Shown piece after piece: positions 60,547 through 64,000 of a stretch of 64,000 bases of DNA. This DNA is from Planctomycetes bacterium MalM25 (GTDB lineage: Bacteria; Planctomycetota; Planctomycetia; Pirellulales; Lacipirellulaceae). The stretch lies in contig CP036424.1 of the NCBI GenBank assembly GCA_007745835.1, positions 4,141,968 through 4,205,967 of the forward strand. The letters are read 5' to 3'. A program made the position numbers and the translations under genes. Positions within the stretch are counted from its first letter, which is position 1. The number at the start of each line of letters is the position of its first letter. The notes under the pieces were generated by a model, which was not told the DNA's origin, ran no database searches, and saw only the letters and a list, made by a program, of their open reading frames with translations.

Positions 60547-61608
60547 TCACACGGGATAGAATAACGAACGAAGAGCGTGGATTAAGCCCATCGCTTCGGG
60601 GTCGGTCTCGCCCGGCCGGGCTGCGAGGGGTTCCAGTAACCAACGCCCCTCGGGCCAACGGACGTTTAGAACACCCGCGCAATCTTCCAGCAATTGGTAA
60701 ACACGCGCTCGCGTGACCTGCATTCTCTCGGCCTGCGCCTTCACCGAGGGCGTCTCGCCTTCAAGTCCCAACCGCTGGCTGACCAAGGACGCCACGCTGA
60801 CACCTCGGTCGATCTCGATCTGTTCCACCAAGGGCTGAGCGACCTGATCGGCCACCCCCGCCCAGCTCAATCGGTGCGGCCGAGGGGCGTGCTGCTGAAC
60901 CCAGCGCGAAACGCGTGGGACGAAACGGGCTGTCAGGTCGAGCTGCAAGTCCTCGTGCAACGCGGCGGTCGAGACCGCTTCGTACACGGCGCCAAACACT
61001 TCCAAGATCGCGCCGACTCGTTTCTCACCGTGCGTCTTGAGGCTGCGGATCTCGCTCAGCGAGAGCGCGGTGTACTCACCGAGGGGCTTGTTCCAGATCA
61101 CGGTGGGCAACGGCTGCAAGCTGGGAGCGACGCGGCCGAGCGGGTGCTGGTCGAAACCGGCGCGGACGATCGCCTCGCACCACTCGGACCAAACCGCTTC
61201 GGAGACGTCAGCCGTCGCGACCCCCACGCCCCGTCGGGCGGCGGGGTCCGTGGTCAGGGTCTCCGTCGTCATGCCGAACGGCGTGTGGGGCGACTCGGCC
61301 TTGATCACACGCCGCAGCAGATCGAAGAACCCGAGGATCTTCTTCTGACCGACCCCCTGGGTGCTCATGAGCTGCCCGAGCGGCTCCTCGATCAGCTCGC
61401 GGATTGGGCGATCGAGGAAGGCGATCGGCAGGCGGCGATCCGTAGGCCGCACCCAGTAAGAAAGGGGCTGATCGAGACGCCCGTCGTCCGGCCCCGAGAT
61501 CAACGCCCGCCGCAGACGCTCGTAGGTTCCTTCCAGCCGGTAGTGCTCCCCGGGCGCCGCGTTGCGGCGTGCGGTGGGCGACTTGGAGGGCGTGGCTTTC
61601 CTGGCCAT
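60547..61608 (-). CDS. Helix-turn-helix protein of uncertain type, sigma-region-4-like
   Basis: The 353-residue protein (ATG 61608) has a helix-hairpin-like MSTQGVGQKKILGFFDLLRR (about 90-110) and a C-terminal VKAQAERMQVTRARVYQLLED, resembling sigma region 4 or an HTH used for DNA binding. The middle is helical. Similar long HTH proteins occur in Planctomycetes without known function. It is divergent from the flavin monooxygenase with a 240-bp gap. Confidence 0.6.
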   Translation of the reverse strand: MARKATPSKSPTARRNAAPGEHYRLEGTYERLRRALISGPDDGRLDQPLSYWVRPTDRRLPIAFLDRPIRELIEEPLGQLMSTQGVGQKKILGFFDLLRRVIKAESPHTPFGMTTETLTTDPAARRGVGVATADVSEAVWSEWCEAIVRAGFDQHPLGRVAPSLQPLPTVIWNKPLGEYTALSLSEIRSLKTHGEKRVGAILEVFGAVYEAVSTAALHEDLQLDLTARFVPRVSRWVQQHAPRPHRLSWAGVADQVAQPLVEQIEIDRGVSVASLVSQRLGLEGETPSVKAQAERMQVTRARVYQLLEDCAGVLNVRWPEGRWLLEPLAARPGETDPEAMGLIHALRSLFYPV

Positions 61609-61848
61609 GGCGTGCGGTGCGGTCCGCTTGGGTCCCGCCTGCAGAAGGAGCGACGGCGCATCCCGCAACCGTCGATCCCCCAGCATTCGGCGTGTGCGCA
61701 AGAATGTCAACTTCGCACGCAGTTTTGCGTACGACACATCGCTCCGCGGGTGTAATCTGCGAGGGTTAGCCAAGCGGCGGTGACTCGCTCACCACCCGAA
61801 TGGGCGAATGCCTCACGCATCTAGCAGAGAACTCCTACTGCGAACGCC

Positions 61849-63249
61849 ATGACCGTCGCTCGTACGAATCCTTCGCCGCCCCAATCGAAAGTCGAATCGG
61901 TCGACGACCGATCGGACCGAGTTGCGGTTATCGGCGCCGGCACCTCGGGTCTGACCGCGGTGAAAAATCTGCTTGAGCACGGCGTGCGGGTCGACTGCTT
62001 CGAGCGGGAGTCCGACCTGGGGGGCAACTGGAACGCCGCCTTGCCATGCAGCCGGGTCATCGACTCGACGCACCTCATCTCCTCGAAGCAACTCACCGAG
62101 TACCTCGACCACCCGATGCCCAAGGCGTGGCCCGAGTACCCGAGCCACCGCCTGGTCCTTGAGTACCTGCAGAGCTACGCCGATCGGTTCGCGTTGCGGG
62201 AGCACCTCGAGTTCAACTCCGGCGTGCGGCGGGTGGAGCCGATCGACGCAAATGGCGACGAGCGCGGCTGGCTCGTCGAGCTCGAGTCGGGCGAGCGGCG
62301 GCGCTACGGGCGGCTGCTGATCGCCAACGGACATAACTGGGATCACTCCTTCCCGGCTTGGAGCGGGCGCGTCGGCGAGTCGGCGTTCGGGGGAGTCGAG
62401 CTCCACTCGGGCGAGTACAAGTCACCCCAAGAGCTGCTCGGCAAGCGCGTTCTGGTCGTGGGCGGGGGCAACAGCGGGTGCGACATCGCGGTCGAGAGCT
62501 CGCAGCACGCCAAAGCCACCCGACTGAGCCTCCGGCGTGGGTACCACTTCCTGCCCAAGTTCTTCCACGGCACGCCGATCGATGTGTGCGGCGAGCGGAT
62601 GCTGTGGTGCCGCGTGCCGCTCGCTTTGAGGCGCTTTTTGGCGCACGGCATGATCTTCTTGATGCTCGGGACGCGCGAGGGGACCGGGCTGCCACGCCCC
62701 GACCACCGGCTCTTCGAGGCGCACCCCGTGGTCACTTCGACGCTGGTCTACCACCTCCGGCACGGCGACCTTGCGGTACGGCCCGATGTCGAGAGCCTGA
62801 CCGAGACGGGCGTCCGCTTCGTCGATGGCCGCGAGGAGGCGTACGACGTCATCGTTTACGCCACCGGCTACCGACTCACCTTCCCGTTCATCGACAACGA
62901 GCACCTGAACTGGCGCGACGGACGCCCCCGGCTGCACCTGAACGTCTTCCACCCGCAGCGGGACGACCTGTTCGTGATTGGGATGATGCAGCCCGACAGC
63001 GGGTCGTGGGGCCTCGCCGACCGCCAGGCGCGGCTGGTCGCGCAGTACCTGATCGCGAGCGAGCAAGGGACCGCCGCCGCTCGTAAGTTCGACGCGGCCC
63101 GCGCCGCCGACAGCCGCCCCAAGGGGAGCATCCGCTACCTCAAAACCGACCGGCACCTGATCGAAGTCGAGCACTCGAGCTACCGCAGCCGGGTCGATCG
63201 GGCGTGGAAACGATTGCGGCGAGGCGTGCGTCAGAGCGTGAACGCCTGA
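61849..63249 (+). CDS. Flavin-containing monooxygenase
   Basis: The 466-residue protein has the FAD motif VIGAGTSGLTAVKNLLEHG (about 26-44) with the following E-R pair, a second Rossmann motif VVGGGNSGCDIAVES for NADPH (about 200-214) and ATGYRLTFPF (family ATGY). It probably oxygenates an S- or N-containing small molecule. It ends overlapping the MBL gene, convergent. Confidence 0.88.
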   Translation: MTVARTNPSPPQSKVESVDDRSDRVAVIGAGTSGLTAVKNLLEHGVRVDCFERESDLGGNWNAALPCSRVIDSTHLISSKQLTEYLDHPMPKAWPEYPSHRLVLEYLQSYADRFALREHLEFNSGVRRVEPIDANGDERGWLVELESGERRRYGRLLIANGHNWDHSFPAWSGRVGESAFGGVELHSGEYKSPQELLGKRVLVVGGGNSGCDIAVESSQHAKATRLSLRRGYHFLPKFFHGTPIDVCGERMLWCRVPLALRRFLAHGMIFLMLGTREGTGLPRPDHRLFEAHPVVTSTLVYHLRHGDLAVRPDVESLTETGVRFVDGREEAYDVIVYATGYRLTFPFIDNEHLNWRDGRPRLHLNVFHPQRDDLFVIGMMQPDSGSWGLADRQARLVAQYLIASEQGTAAARKFDAARAADSRPKGSIRYLKTDRHLIEVEHSSYRSRVDRAWKRLRRGVRQSVNA

Positions 63250-63986
63250 CCGTCGCGGCCGTACTCGGCGTCGGGCCGGATCCGCTGGGCGTCGGCGAGG
63301 GCCGCTCGCTCTTCCGCTTCGGTCGCACGCGGGTTGAGGTGCATCATCACCAACTTGCCGGCCCGAGCCTTCACCGCCGTTTCGAGGGCTTGGCTCGTGG
63401 TGCAGTGGCCGGTTTCGGCGGCGAATGCGGCTTGCGCATCGTCGAAATAAGCCTCATGGAGCAAGAGATCGACCCCCTCGAGACGCCGGATCGTCTCCGC
63501 GGTGGGGGCGGTCGTGTCGGTCACATACGCGAACGACTCCTCGCCCGCACCGACTCGCACCCCGAGCGAACCGCCCGGGTGATCCTGCGGGAACGTCTTC
63601 AACGCGGCGCCCCTCGACAGTTCGAGTTCTTCAACCAAAGGCTCGAAGCGGCTGACGGGAAAGATCGGGAAGACCGCCTCGGCCAGCAGGTGCCGCTCGA
63701 TCGCCCCGAGCTTCTCGGGCGCGGCGTGGACGACGGTCTCGACGGGGCCGTTCGCGTCGCGCAGCCCGATCAAGAAGGTCAGCCCGACGATGTGGTCCAG
63801 GTGCGCGTGCGTCAGCACGACGTCGAGCCGCCCCCCGGGCAGGGCAACCCCCGCCAAGCGGTCGTGGACGCGGAACGCCCCCGTGCCGGCGTCGAGCATC
63901 AGGCCGTGCTCCGCCACCAGCACGCACGCCGTGTGCCGGCGTTCGGAGGGGTGGTAGCCGCCCGATCCGAGCAGTTCGATGCGCAT
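63231..63986 (-). CDS. Metallo-beta-lactamase-fold hydrolase, RNase Z/ElaC-like
   Basis: The 251-residue protein begins IELLGSGGYHPSERRHTACV and has the zinc motif THAHLDHI (HxHxDH, about 58-65), DTTAPTAETIRRLEGVDLLLHEA with the acidic ligand, and MMHLNPRA (final His). Cyclic-nucleotide phosphodiesterase or RNase Z type is possible; the length favours a small-molecule hydrolase. It overlaps the flavin monooxygenase by 19 bases at the 3' end. Confidence 0.8.
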   Translation of the reverse strand: MRIELLGSGGYHPSERRHTACVLVAEHGLMLDAGTGAFRVHDRLAGVALPGGRLDVVLTHAHLDHIVGLTFLIGLRDANGPVETVVHAAPEKLGAIERHLLAEAVFPIFPVSRFEPLVEELELSRGAALKTFPQDHPGGSLGVRVGAGEESFAYVTDTTAPTAETIRRLEGVDLLLHEAYFDDAQAAFAAETGHCTTSQALETAVKARAGKLVMMHLNPRATEAEERAALADAQRIRPDAEYGRDGQAFTL

Positions 63987-64000
63987 CGCGGTTCGTGGGG

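Overview
The window is about 64 kb of high-GC DNA that looks like a planctomycete of the Pirellulales/Lacipirellulaceae type. The clues are a DUF1552 plus DUF1587/1595/1592/1588/1585 cytochrome pair, a prepilin-type secreted protein, a dockerin protein next to a CHRD/PEP-CTERM protein, and an exbB-exbD-exbD-TPR operon. No 16S rRNA is present, so the taxonomy is inferred.

Left part (1 to about 36,322) is accessory DNA, probably an integrated element. It ends on the right in a displaced 3' half of a tRNA-Arg(UCG) gene (36281-36322), the usual scar of site-specific integration. The intact tRNA and the integrase would lie left of the window. Region A (1-10,328, mostly minus strand) is plasmid/ICE-like: a DUF932 protein, a GNAT-like protein, a DnaX-like AAA+ ATPase, a P-loop ATPase, and several proteins that keep an enzyme fold but have lost catalytic residues (two RNase HI-like proteins and a P-loop-dead paralogue of the ATPase). 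Region B (13,657-18,372) is a compact locus: a PfkB-like pseudokinase with a C-terminal membrane helix and a YbjN-like protein, divergent from an operon of an E1/ThiF-like adenylyltransferase, a 70-residue peptide with a membrane tail, and a GCS2-type carboxylate-amine ligase. This looks like a peptide-tagging or peptide-modifying system that I cannot match to a described one. Region C (11,003-30,316) holds four full-length STAND/NACHT NTPases with C-terminal FGE-sulfatase (C-type-lectin fold) domains, plus a truncated fifth copy. Two of them share about 985 bp of apparently identical NTPase-half sequence (gene conversion), while their C-terminal sensor halves have diverged; the last ~24 residues look like a diversity-generating-retroelement variable region, though no reverse transcriptase is in the window. 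A two-gene operon of unknown function and IS3-type and pseudokinase remnants sit among them. Region D (30,553-35,793) has a DUF2325 protein, a 42-residue ORF, a NYN-LOTUS nuclease, and a sigma-70-like factor with large extra domains.

Right part (36,535-64,000) is chromosomal core: a secreted DUF1080-like/DUF1552/PSD cytochrome operon, prepilin/dockerin/PEP-CTERM genes, methionine salvage (mtnB, mtnD, mtnC), vWA-exbB-exbD-exbD-TPR, def-fmt, miaB, a nucleotidyltransferase pair, glnE, an XRE regulator, an HTH protein, a flavin monooxygenase and an MBL-fold hydrolase. Palindromic repeats and small lower-GC cassettes are scattered between these genes.
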